The translations under genes and the position numbers were made by a program. Shown here piece after piece: positions 8,337 to 16,819 of a stretch of 64,000 nt of DNA; position 1 is the stretch's first letter; each line of letters opens with the position of its first letter. Below the pieces are notes generated by a model that was given only the letters and a program-made list of their open reading frames with translations, made no database searches and had not been told where the DNA came from. The stretch is from Candidatus Acidiferrum typicum (GTDB taxonomy: Bacteria > Acidobacteriota > Terriglobia > Acidiferrales > UBA7541): contig DLMH01000099.1 in the NCBI GenBank assembly GCA_002478115.1, positions 6,278 to 70,277 on the forward strand, given 5' to 3'.

Positions 8337-8708
8337 TCTCTACCGATCCAGCCGAGTTGTGCCGGCCACAAACTATCGCTCCCGAATTGTACAAGGTAAT
8401 TCGATGCAGCACCCACGCTGGGCGTAGTGACTCAAAGAAACAAGACTTGCGAGCGCACAGCTTTCTGGTGGCTTTCGGCCACACGCCGGAGAGAATCACC
8501 GGCGTTTCCACGCAGCGTCTCGGAAGTGGAATCTTGATTACAGCGAGTCGCGCGGTGGCGAGGAAAACACGACCGGCCGGGCAATCCTTCGGCCCCGTTT
8601 TTGAACGAGACCGAAGGAGGCCAGCCGCTCAATCAGCGCCGATGCGAGGTGGAAGAAGTTCCTCCGGATCGTAAGCGCAATCGGGGTGAAATTCTGGAAA
8701 GAAGCGCC
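8337..8708. other. Intergenic region without recognised gene
   Basis: This is 372 bases between the FAD oxidoreductase start and the DinB-family stop, both on the minus strand. Only short frames without ribosome sites are present. No tRNA, hairpin terminator or repeat was recognised. Confidence 0.4.
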
Positions 8709-9215
8709 TCAGGGCTGTTCGTCCGCGCTCGGGCCATACAATGCCGGCACCGGAACGTTCAGCGCCCGAAAATACATGGTCAATTGCGCGCGGTGATGGA
8801 TGGTATGGTTGAAGCAGAAGCTCCGAAGTACGGCGTAGCGAGGCATGGTGAAAAGCACCTGGCCACCCATCAGTAACGTCCAGGGCTTGCGCAAATCCTC
8901 ATCGCTGGCGCCCGCCAGTGCGGCACGCGCTTCGCGAGTGAGCCGGTCGAAAACTTCCAGCAATTCCTTGCGGTTGGATGTCTTGGGCTGTTCATAACGC
9001 GGGCCGTTGACCGGTGCGAAGTCCAACTGCTCGGTTTTGATCGTCTGGATGGTCCAGTCGTTCATCGTCGCGATGTGTCCGGCCATCCAACCGAGCGTGC
9101 CGGACTTCTCGTGCGGCTTCCAGCCCCACTTGTCGTCGGGAACGCGCTCCAGCGTCTTGCGGGTGTTGGCCATTTCCTGATCGAATTCGGGAAGAAGTAA
9201 TTGACTGATGGACAT
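8709..9215 (-). CDS. DinB-family protein
   Basis: This 168-residue four-helix-bundle protein belongs to the DinB/YfiT superfamily, whose members often bind a metal through three histidines and act as thiol-dependent transferases or unknown stress proteins. The start at 9215 (MSISQLLLPEFDQEMANTRK) follows a strong GGAGG box and is preferred over 9260. Candidate ligands are the His in GWMAGHIATMNDW and the pair in FCFNHTIHHRAQLTMYFR, the usual spacing for the family. The segment ALYGPSADE near the end is a common DinB ending. No operon partner is evident; the next gene is divergent. Actual activity is unknown. Confidence 0.88.
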   Translation of the reverse strand: MSISQLLLPEFDQEMANTRKTLERVPDDKWGWKPHEKSGTLGWMAGHIATMNDWTIQTIKTEQLDFAPVNGPRYEQPKTSNRKELLEVFDRLTREARAALAGASDEDLRKPWTLLMGGQVLFTMPRYAVLRSFCFNHTIHHRAQLTMYFRALNVPVPALYGPSADEQP

Positions 9216-9375
9216 GTAGTCCTCCAAAGCGAAGTCGTAGAGGTGAAGACGGGCCTTCATTCTACTACCTTTCCGGTGAAGCTTGCTTTACACGGGGCGT
9301 GGCGGGAGAATTCGCGGATGCACAAGGCCGTTGCGGACAATTGGCTCCAATGCTAGGGTTTTGTTTGAGGACTCC

Positions 9376-9603
9376 TTGACGAATCGTACCCATGCCAGCG
9401 AGTTGGTTTTTGAGATTTCGGAGGAAGCTGAGAGCGGATACTCAGCGGAATGCCTCACGGAGAATATTTTCACTCAGGGCGAGACGTGGGAGGACCTCCG
9501 CGTGAACGTGAAAGAAGCAACGGAAGCATATTTTTACGATGGACAGAAGCCAAAGTACCTCCGGTTGCATCTGGTTCGCGATGAACTCCTGACATGGGGA
9601 TAA
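9376..9603 (+). CDS. HicB-like antitoxin-type protein, no visible partner
   Basis: This short protein has the ferredoxin-like HicB pattern: ELVFEISEEAESGYSAECL, then FTQGETWEDLRVNVKEATEA, then KPKYLRLHLVRDELL. The frame is open from 9283, but the conserved part begins near the TTG at 9376, so that start is proposed with low certainty. HicB proteins normally neutralise a small HicA RNase encoded next to them. No HicA (a roughly 60-80-residue protein with a GSHxxL motif) is seen on either strand in the 270 bases downstream or just upstream. It is either an orphan or has a regulatory role. Confidence 0.65.
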   Translation: MTNRTHASELVFEISEEAESGYSAECLTENIFTQGETWEDLRVNVKEATEAYFYDGQKPKYLRLHLVRDELLTWG

Positions 9604-9872
9604 ATACCCCCAGATTTCGGTAGTGGGTCAATTTCCGTTTAGGCCACGCTTTAATCAAGCACATGGGTCCCAGTACGAAGATGTCCGGTAAGGCGACCAG
9701 GCTCTTGACAATCAGTGGCTAGAAAGAGGAATGCAGAAGTTCAAATTGCATCCGATCTTTCGTGCACAACGTCACGCAAGGCGGTGCAATGTTGCCGACG
9801 AATATTCTGCTCGTAACCCACGTGTAAGCGACTACGCCGATGACCGGGACCGCCTTAAGCTCCCGAGAGTCT

Positions 9873-11201
9873 CTAGTTCATCGGCCATTCATACGTGAAC
9901 AGTTTGGCAGCATCTTCTGGGCTCAATTTAACTCCTACCATCTCCGCAGCGCGAGCCATGACTGGATCCCGGTCGTTCGCTAGATCTGCTGCCGTCGGAA
10001 GAATCGTTTCATCCGGGGTCACGCCGGTGTGCTCAAGGCTCTTACCATCGGACATCACTAGGTCCGCAATCGCAACGAATATTCCATAGGAGTACACAGG
10101 TTTTAATCCTGTGCTATGAGGACAATATTTAGCCTCCATCACACTGCCAGATGTACGATCGCCCAGAACAATTCCGCGTTTTTCAATTTGGATCACCCGC
10201 GCAAACACCTCGGCGGCCGAAGCGGACTGGCTGTCCACCAGCACGATCAATCTTCCGGTGAAAGCACGGTGATGGTTTCCCTCTGCCATCTCCGGACTAA
10301 TCGATTCTCGCGTTACGCGGTCCACAACCTTGACGTCACGTTCGAATACGCTGCTGAGAAGGGCCCTGAGGGTGGATCCAAAGCCCCCCGGATTGCCTCG
10401 CAAATCCACGACCAGGCACCCATGCTCGCGGGCCTTGTCGATCATCCGCCGGGCATCTAAGTCTGTTAGGGAAAACATGGGAAGCTTCAGGACCATCATC
10501 TCCTTGCCCAACTCCTTATACTGAGGATGCGCTAATCGTTGTTGGTCTTCGTACTCTAGGCGCAACCTCCATGCATCTCTGCCTGTTACTTCATCGAAAT
10601 CCATGATCGTCCTCGGCTGGCGCACCTTTGCCATCACGTTGACCCGGCGAATCTTGCCGGATTGATCCCGCAGGTCCACACGCAAACCGGACTGTGGCAG
10701 AAGCACGTCGAAGACGTACTCCATCTTGCTCAGGCTCTCCCGTGTGGGTGTGAACCCGTTGATAGTCAGAACCTCATCGCCGGGCCTTAGTCCTTTGTCT
10801 TCGGCGTCGCTCTTCGGCCGCACATGAGTTACGTAGCAACGTGCCCCTACCATTTGGAAGCGCCAACCGTATTCTTGGCGGATGGGATCATGAGGTGGAA
10901 CAAAGGAAGTGTGCGAATCATCCAATGCTTCCAGAACCGCGGCTATCTCTAGGACCAACTCTTCCCTAGTCGTAGCCTTTGCAATCCTCTCCTTTGCGTT
11001 TTTGACCTTCGTGTCCCAGTCTACGCCGCGCAATTTCGGATCGTAGTAATACCTGCGGATGTCCGAGGCAACATCCTGTAACATCACCTGCGCCCGCTCG
11101 CGCTCAAGCCGGTCGACATGCTGCGACCAGCTAGGCATCGCCAAAAGCCCAGCCATAATGATCAGACCAAGGATTCTGGTGAGAATATTATTGAGGAACA
11201 A
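9873..11201 (-). CDS. S41-family peptidase with PDZ domain (exported)
   Basis: This is a C-terminal-processing-type serine protease. From the TTG at 11201, preceded by GGACGGAG, the product has 442 residues and begins with a signal peptide (LTRILGLIIMAGLLAMPSWS). A helical N-terminal region with DDSHTSFVPP is followed by a PDZ domain (RPKSDAEDKGLRPGDEVLTI) and the S41 core. The core contains VVDLRGNPGGFGSTL and the catalytic Ser segment VDSQSASAAEVFA, then GDRTSGSV. A catalytic Lys would be expected about 25 residues after the Ser and was not identified with certainty. An alternative GTG start at 11270 would bury the signal peptide. It is divergent from the helicase gene and is likely periplasmic. 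Confidence 0.88.
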   Translation of the reverse strand: MFLNNILTRILGLIIMAGLLAMPSWSQHVDRLERERAQVMLQDVASDIRRYYYDPKLRGVDWDTKVKNAKERIAKATTREELVLEIAAVLEALDDSHTSFVPPHDPIRQEYGWRFQMVGARCYVTHVRPKSDAEDKGLRPGDEVLTINGFTPTRESLSKMEYVFDVLLPQSGLRVDLRDQSGKIRRVNVMAKVRQPRTIMDFDEVTGRDAWRLRLEYEDQQRLAHPQYKELGKEMMVLKLPMFSLTDLDARRMIDKAREHGCLVVDLRGNPGGFGSTLRALLSSVFERDVKVVDRVTRESISPEMAEGNHHRAFTGRLIVLVDSQSASAAEVFARVIQIEKRGIVLGDRTSGSVMEAKYCPHSTGLKPVYSYGIFVAIADLVMSDGKSLEHTGVTPDETILPTAADLANDRDPVMARAAEMVGVKLSPEDAAKLFTYEWPMN

Positions 11202-11347
11202 ATAGCTCCGTCCTTTTTGGATTTCTTTCTCCGGAAGTCTACATCGACCCGCGACTATAGGTAAACGCACTAACCGGAAACTGACCCATTGCCCAGACTT
11301 CTTTCGCTTTGTCTTCTCCCCCTAAAGTGCGCTACGCTTCTTGAATC

Positions 11348-14329
11348 ATGCCCACGCTTTTTGACATAGGCAAGCCCGATGGCAACGAGCTGAAACTGAA
11401 CGACGCGCAGCTGCGCGCCATTACCCACGGCGAAGGCCCGCTGCTGGTGATCGCGGGCGCGGGCACCGGGAAGACTCGGGTCATCACCGAGCGCATTCGG
11501 CACCTGCTCGAATCGGACGCTACCCTGCTCGGCGAGAACATTCTTGGGCTGACGTTCACGAAAAAAGCCGCGGGCGAAATGAAGACGCGCGTGGTGAAGG
11601 CCGTCGGCGAGCGCGGCAAGGACGTGGTGCTGGCCACCTTCCATTCCTTCTGCGAAACGATGCTGAAGGAGGTGGATCCCAACTGCCTGCCGCTGGAAAA
11701 AGTGGACCACTGGATCCTGCTGCGCCGGAATCTGGCGCGCCTGAAACTGGAAAAGTACCGCCGGCTCGCGGAGCCCGGTCAATTCCTCAGCGATTTCATT
11801 ACGTTTTTCTCGCGTTGCCAGGACGAACTGGTGTCCAGCGAAGAATACCAGGCCTACGCCGATCAGCTCGCGGCGGAATTGCAAGCGGAGAAGAACGCCC
11901 TCGACGAGGACACTTGCACGGAGCGCGCCGAGCAGGTCACGTTGCAACAGGAGATTGCGCGCGCCTACCGCGCCAGCGAAGAAATCCTGAAAGAGAAGCG
12001 CGCCGTGGCGCTCAACGGCCTGATCACCGAAGCCGTCGCGCTGCTCAAGCGCGACACCAAGCGGCGGCGGCAGCTTCAAGAACGTTTCAAGCACATCCTG
12101 GTGGATGAATTTCAGGACACCAACATCGCCCAGCTCGAATTGCTGCATCTGCTGAGCGCGGAATCGCGCAACATCGTCGTCGTGGGCGACAACGATCAGG
12201 CCATCTACCGCTTCCGCGGCGCTTCGTTCGGAAGTTTCAAGCTGTTCCTGCAGCGGTTCACCGGCTGGAAAGAAGGGCAGGACTCGACGCCGTTTCGCGT
12301 GGCATTGATGGACAACTACCGTTCGACGCCCAACATCCTGCGCGTGGCAACGCAAGTGATCGGCCAAAACGAGGTCAGCCCCGAGTTCCCAAAAAAAGTC
12401 CTGCAAGCAAACAAATCGGAGGGGGAGAAGATCCGCATCGCGGAGATGGAAACGCCCGAGGACGAAGCCTCGTGGGTGGCGGATGAACTCGAGCGGCTGC
12501 ATGGCGCGGGGCGGCGCTGGAAAGATTTTGCAGTGCTCTACCGGCAGCACGCCCATCGCGACCAGTTGGTGGAAGAGTTGTCGCGGCGCAAGATCCCCTT
12601 CGTCATCAGCAAGCTTTCGATTCTGGAGCACCCGCTGGTGCGCGACGTCCTCGCCTATCTGCACCTGATTGCGCTGCCTTATGACGATATCGCCTGCGCG
12701 CGCGTTCTTTCCGCGCCGGCATGGCATCTGACGGCGGAAGACCTGGTGCGCCTAGCGGAACGCGCCGCCAAGAAACGCGGCACGGCGCTTTACGATGTAC
12801 TGCAAGCGCCGCAATCGGAATTGCCCTTCGACGCATCGCACACGGCCCTGCCAACGCTGCTGGAATTCTTGCGTGAGCAACGCAAAACGCTGAGAAGGCG
12901 CACGGCCCGCGAAATCCTTGGCGATCTCATCGAGTGGCTGGAAGTGCCGCAGCGCGCTGCCACGCAGGACCGCAAGTACGTCAACCAACTCGGCCAATTC
13001 GCAAAGGAGTGGGAAGCGAAAAGCGAAACGCGGGGCTTGCCGGAATTTCTGGAATACCTGGACTATTTCGAGCAGGCCGGCGGGACTCTGAGCCTCGAAG
13101 ATGATGCGCCCGGCGATGCCGTGCAGCTCATGACGGTGCATGGCGCCAAGGGCCTGGAGTTTTCGCACGTATTTCTGCTGCGCGTGAATTCCAACGCCTT
13201 TCCGCCGCGCAACAGGTCGCCGCTTTTCGAGTTTCCCGATCGCCTGATGAAGGAAGAATTGCCGGAGGGCGATTTTCACATTCAGGAAGAGCGCCGGCTT
13301 TTCTACGTGGCTCTGACGCGCGCGATGGAGCGGCTGACCATCACCACGCTGACCGAGAAGAAGGGCAAGGTGCCCGTCTTCGTCGAGGATATCGTGATGG
13401 AACCGGCCATCAAGCGGCGAGACGTCCTGCAACTGGCCCCGAAAAAGAAGAGCAAGGAAGCGGCCGCCACAGAGGAGCAGGCGGCGGCCCGTGCGGGCGA
13501 ATTATTCGCGGCAAAAGAAGGGCCACCAAAAATCTTCTCGCGCATCGCCAAGTGGGCCGAGAAATTTCATCCGCCAACGCCGGAGCCGTTGAAGCTCAGC
13601 AGTTCCGCGGTGGACAACTACCGGAGATGCCCGCAGCAGTATGCCTTCAGCTATCTCTGGTCGCTGAAAGAAGGGCCGCGGGCAACGCTGAGTTTCGGCA
13701 GCGTGATGCACACGACCATCAAACGATTCCTGGATCAGGTGAAGAAAGGCACGAAGCTTCCCTTCGAGGAAGTTCAGCGCATCTACGAAACGGAATGGAG
13801 CAGCGCCGGCTATGAGGATCAATACCAGGAAGCCGAATACAAGAAAGATGGACTGGAGCAATTGAAAGTTTTTCATGCGGCGATGCTGCAGGCGCCGCCG
13901 CAGATTCTGGAGCAGGAAAAAGGATTTGAGCTGCCGCTGGCCAACGATGTGATCCTGACCGGACGCATGGATCAAGTGAACCGCCTGGGGCGCAAAGACG
14001 TGGAGATCGTGGACTACAAAACGGGGAAACCCAAAAAAGAGGCGGATGCGCGAAAAGACCTGCAACTGAGCATCTACGCCCTGGCGGCGAAGGAGATTTT
14101 CGAATGGAACCCCGTGCGGCTGGCGTTCCACTACCTGCAGAACAACCAGGTGCAAGTGACTACCCGCGACGCGAAACAGCTCGATGAGGCCGAAAAGATC
14201 ATCCAGGAGACCGCGGCGGACATTCGCGCCGGAGAATTTCCCCCCAAGCCGGGCTTCGCTTGCCGGAGCTGTGCCTACAAACCGATTTGCCCGGCACACG
14301 AAGAGGCGCTCACCGGATCCGGCGGGTAG
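11348..14329 (+). CDS. UvrD/PcrA-like helicase with C-terminal RecB-type nuclease and Fe-S cysteines
   Basis: This 993-residue superfamily 1A helicase/nuclease is probably used in double-strand-break processing or repair. Helicase motifs are a Q-like LNDAQLRAITHGEGPLLVIA, Walker A GAGTGKT (about 37-43), GLTFTKKAAGEMKTR, Walker B LVDEFQDTN (about 251-259), VVGDNDQAIYRFRGA, LMDNYRSTPNIL, and LMTVHGAKGLEFSHVFLL. The C-terminal part has SSSAVDNYRRCPQQYAFSYL (Cys near 759), the PD-(D/E)xK signature GRMDQVNR...EIVDYKTGKPKK (885 onward) with QLSIYALA, and FACRSCAYKPICPAHEE. The four cysteines match the AddB-type iron-sulfur staple. It is a single-chain helicase-nuclease and no AddA/AddB or RecBCD partner gene is next to it. 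Confidence 0.92.
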   Translation: MPTLFDIGKPDGNELKLNDAQLRAITHGEGPLLVIAGAGTGKTRVITERIRHLLESDATLLGENILGLTFTKKAAGEMKTRVVKAVGERGKDVVLATFHSFCETMLKEVDPNCLPLEKVDHWILLRRNLARLKLEKYRRLAEPGQFLSDFITFFSRCQDELVSSEEYQAYADQLAAELQAEKNALDEDTCTERAEQVTLQQEIARAYRASEEILKEKRAVALNGLITEAVALLKRDTKRRRQLQERFKHILVDEFQDTNIAQLELLHLLSAESRNIVVVGDNDQAIYRFRGASFGSFKLFLQRFTGWKEGQDSTPFRVALMDNYRSTPNILRVATQVIGQNEVSPEFPKKVLQANKSEGEKIRIAEMETPEDEASWVADELERLHGAGRRWKDFAVLYRQHAHRDQLVEELSRRKIPFVISKLSILEHPLVRDVLAYLHLIALPYDDIACARVLSAPAWHLTAEDLVRLAERAAKKRGTALYDVLQAPQSELPFDASHTALPTLLEFLREQRKTLRRRTAREILGDLIEWLEVPQRAATQDRKYVNQLGQFAKEWEAKSETRGLPEFLEYLDYFEQAGGTLSLEDDAPGDAVQLMTVHGAKGLEFSHVFLLRVNSNAFPPRNRSPLFEFPDRLMKEELPEGDFHIQEERRLFYVALTRAMERLTITTLTEKKGKVPVFVEDIVMEPAIKRRDVLQLAPKKKSKEAAATEEQAAARAGELFAAKEGPPKIFSRIAKWAEKFHPPTPEPLKLSSSAVDNYRRCPQQYAFSYLWSLKEGPRATLSFGSVMHTTIKRFLDQVKKGTKLPFEEVQRIYETEWSSAGYEDQYQEAEYKKDGLEQLKVFHAAMLQAPPQILEQEKGFELPLANDVILTGRMDQVNRLGRKDVEIVDYKTGKPKKEADARKDLQLSIYALAAKEIFEWNPVRLAFHYLQNNQVQVTTRDAKQLDEAEKIIQETAADIRAGEFPPKPGFACRSCAYKPICPAHEEALTGSGG

Positions 14330-14367
14330 TAAAGCCGCGGCGTAGAACCTAAAAAGAGCGGGGCCGG

Positions 14368-15480
14368 TTACTTGGGGGCTTCAGTGGCGAACGTTCCGTC
14401 GTAGTAGCCCTTGCGGGTAAGGATGGTCATGCCCTCGCGGCGCACACGAACCTCCAGGGTATGGTAGTCGGCCTTGCGCTCGCCACGGGGCTCAAAGGAC
14501 AAAATGTATTGGTTGCGGGCCTGCTCGGTGATGCGGGAATAGAAATCCTCGAAGGTCTCGCTCTTTGCGCCAAAAAACACCTCGCCACCGGTATCGTGGG
14601 CATATTCATCCAGGCGGTTGAGTTTCCGCTCAAAGTAGGCGCTGCCGACGGCCACACTGTAAACCGTAATGCCCTGGCGAAGAAGCTCGGCGCGGGTTTC
14701 GTCATATTTGTGGGTATTGAACTTGGCGCCATTTTTCCCGTCCGAAATAAGAAGGATTACTTTGCGGCGCTGCCGCCAAGGGCGGTCCTGAAGCAGCATG
14801 GCCGCGGAATAAACGGCGTCGTCCAGGGCCTTGGTGGGCTGACCCTTGATGGCGATCAGGGAGGGGTCGTTCATGGGAGCGCCGGGAGCCGGGGCGCCGT
14901 TGATCGTAGGGCCTTCAAACGGGCCTCCCGGGGGTGCAATGGAAGGGGCGGACGCGGAAGAGACGTCCTTGCGGCGTAATTCGGTGATGAGCTTGTCTTG
15001 ATCGCGGGTGAAGCCGTGGCCTTCATGAAAATACTGGTCAAAGGTGCAGACAAAAGCTTCGTCGCTGGTACTCATCCCCCCGACAATAGCGCGCAGGCTG
15101 GGCTCGACCTGATCGGCGTCCTTGCGTTTCAGGTCGTTGTCAATGAGGACAACCATGGAGATGGGGTAGGCTTCGGCGGCAAAAGAGGTGATCTTCTGCT
15201 CGACGCCATCATCAAAGATGCGGAATTCGTCCTTCCGCAGGTCGGCTACCAGATTGCCGCTCCGGTCTTTTACTGTGACCGGGTCGACCACCGTGGTGGT
15301 GGTGACGACGATCTTGGTCGGAGCCTGACTCTGGGCCGCGGCCTTCGGGGCCTGCGCCACAGCCGGAGGCTTGGCTGGAGTGGTAGCTGTGGGTTCCTGA
15401 GCGAGAGCAATGGGTATCAAAAGCAACAGGGATTGTGCAAGTACGAGGAGCCGCGTTTTTCGTGGACAATTCATGGTCAT
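14368..15480 (-). CDS. Secreted VWFA-related domain protein 1
   Basis: This 370-residue protein has a signal peptide (LLVLAQSLLLLIPIALAQ) and a Pro/Ala-rich linker. A leading beta segment, TTTVVDPVTVKDRSGNLVAD, continues as LRKDEFRIFDDGVEQKITSF. A von Willebrand factor A fold follows, with MVVLIDNDLKRKDADQ in place of the usual DxSxS metal-site motif, KVILLISDGKNG, and the C-terminal NQYILSFEPRG...HTLEVRVRREGM. Only the first Asp of the DxSxS motif is kept, so metal binding may be weakened. It is divergent from a second VWFA gene 203 bases away. This 'VWFA-related Acidobacterial domain' family is expanded in the phylum and of unknown function; adhesion or protein interaction in the periplasm is the usual inference. 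Confidence 0.88.
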   Translation of the reverse strand: MTMNCPRKTRLLVLAQSLLLLIPIALAQEPTATTPAKPPAVAQAPKAAAQSQAPTKIVVTTTTVVDPVTVKDRSGNLVADLRKDEFRIFDDGVEQKITSFAAEAYPISMVVLIDNDLKRKDADQVEPSLRAIVGGMSTSDEAFVCTFDQYFHEGHGFTRDQDKLITELRRKDVSSASAPSIAPPGGPFEGPTINGAPAPGAPMNDPSLIAIKGQPTKALDDAVYSAAMLLQDRPWRQRRKVILLISDGKNGAKFNTHKYDETRAELLRQGITVYSVAVGSAYFERKLNRLDEYAHDTGGEVFFGAKSETFEDFYSRITEQARNQYILSFEPRGERKADYHTLEVRVRREGMTILTRKGYYDGTFATEAPK

Positions 15481-15683
15481 CAGGCCAAACTTTCCTAGGC
15501 TAGTACAGCGCTTAGCGTCCTATTGCTATTGTACGACGCATCCCAGTGGTTGCTTGGTTGCATCGAACCATAGTAATGATGCTTCGCGGCAATGGATGCG
15601 GTGCCAGGATGGAGCGGCGCTGCCATGCCAGACGGGAACATCAACAAGGATACCGGGAAATCTTGAAAAGCGAGATAAAGAAG

Positions 15684-16664
15684 ATGTCATTGTGGAAGAA
15701 AACACGGATGCAGTGTCTGGCGCTTTGCGCGGCGCTGGCGCTGAGCATGCCGGCGCTGCCGCAGGGCCAAACGCAAAACCAGGGGCAGGCGCCGCCGGTA
15801 ATCAAGTCGGAAGTGACCCTGGTCAACCTGTTCGCCACCGTCCGCGATAAGAACAAGCACGTCATAACGGACCTGAAGCAGGACGACTTCAAGATCTTCG
15901 AGGACAACCACGAGGAGAAAGTTGCGTTTTTCTCGAAGGACATGGCCCTGCCGATCACGCTGGGAATGCTGCTGGACACTTCCCTAAGCGAACAGAGCAA
16001 CTTGGGAGCGATTCAGGATGCCGGAAGCCGGTTCTTGCACCGGGTGTTACGGAAGGGAGATGAGGCGATGGTCATCTCCTTCGATACGGATGTGGACCTG
16101 CTGGCCGATTTGACGGACGACCGCCAGATTCTGGACCGAGGCATTAACAAGGCCCGGGTTAATATTTCTGGCGGAGGCATGATCGCAGGTAACCCCGGAC
16201 CCGTTGGCGGGCAGAACGAGGCGGGTACAGTCCTCTACGACGCTATTTATCTGGCTTGCGCCGAGAAGTTGAATGGCGAGGCGGGGCGCAAGGCGATCAT
16301 CATTGTGACCGATGCAGACGATACAGGAAGCAAAGTCAAGCTGGAAGAAGCCATTGAGGCCGCCCAACGTACGGACACTGTGATCCACATTTTGCTGGTG
16401 ATAGACCCGCGGTACGGGGGGAATCCCGGCGTGGCCCGCAAACTAACGGATGAAACGGGCGGACGGGTGATCTTCGTGCGCTCCGAGAAGAACATTGAAG
16501 AAGCTTTTGACCAGATTTCCGAAGAGTTGCGCAGTCAGTACACGCTGGGCTACTACCCCACAAACAATGCGAAGGACGGGAAATTCCGCAAGATCAAGGT
16601 CGAGACGAACAACAGCGACCTGAAGGTGCTGGCACGCAAAGGCTATTACGCGCCCAGAAGCTGA
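15684..16664 (+). CDS. Secreted VWFA-related domain protein 2
   Basis: This 326-residue protein starts at the ATG at 15684 (MSLWKKTRMQCLALCAALAL), giving a clear signal peptide; an upstream extension would place it internally. The order is the same as in protein 1: SEVTLVNLFATVRDKNKHVI, then DLKQDDFKIFEDNHEEKVAF, then LPITLGMLLDTSLSEQ, which contains a good DxSxS metal site (DTSLS). AGTVLYDAIYLACAEKL, KAIIIVTDADDTGSK and the closing RSQYTLGYYPTN...LARKGYYAPRS follow. It lies between a divergent VWFA gene and the kinase-propeller gene on the same strand, 155 bases upstream of the latter. It is probably periplasmic or surface-located; the ligand is unknown. Confidence 0.9.
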   Translation: MSLWKKTRMQCLALCAALALSMPALPQGQTQNQGQAPPVIKSEVTLVNLFATVRDKNKHVITDLKQDDFKIFEDNHEEKVAFFSKDMALPITLGMLLDTSLSEQSNLGAIQDAGSRFLHRVLRKGDEAMVISFDTDVDLLADLTDDRQILDRGINKARVNISGGGMIAGNPGPVGGQNEAGTVLYDAIYLACAEKLNGEAGRKAIIIVTDADDTGSKVKLEEAIEAAQRTDTVIHILLVIDPRYGGNPGVARKLTDETGGRVIFVRSEKNIEEAFDQISEELRSQYTLGYYPTNNAKDGKFRKIKVETNNSDLKVLARKGYYAPRS

Positions 16665-16819
16665 AGCGGGTTTACCAACTCTTTCGGGCCTCGAAAAGAA
16701 TCGTTCCGCAGGCACTCTTGCTAAAGATAAGATAACTCATCAGCGCGGAGACGCATTGACCGCAGTGTAAGCCTTGGCTAGTATCGCAAGGCGACGGAGC
16801 AGGACTCCGGAACGCTCCC

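Noticed and set aside
9604-9872. Possible HicA toxin partner downstream of the HicB-like gene
   Set aside because: All three plus-strand frames are broken by stops within 30 codons or lack the GSH-type motif of HicA.
11270-12727. Long minus-strand open frame (485 codons) opposite the helicase gene
   Set aside because: It is the antisense shadow of the helicase, with His/Arg/Phe-rich composition and no recognisable motif, while the plus strand has complete helicase motifs.
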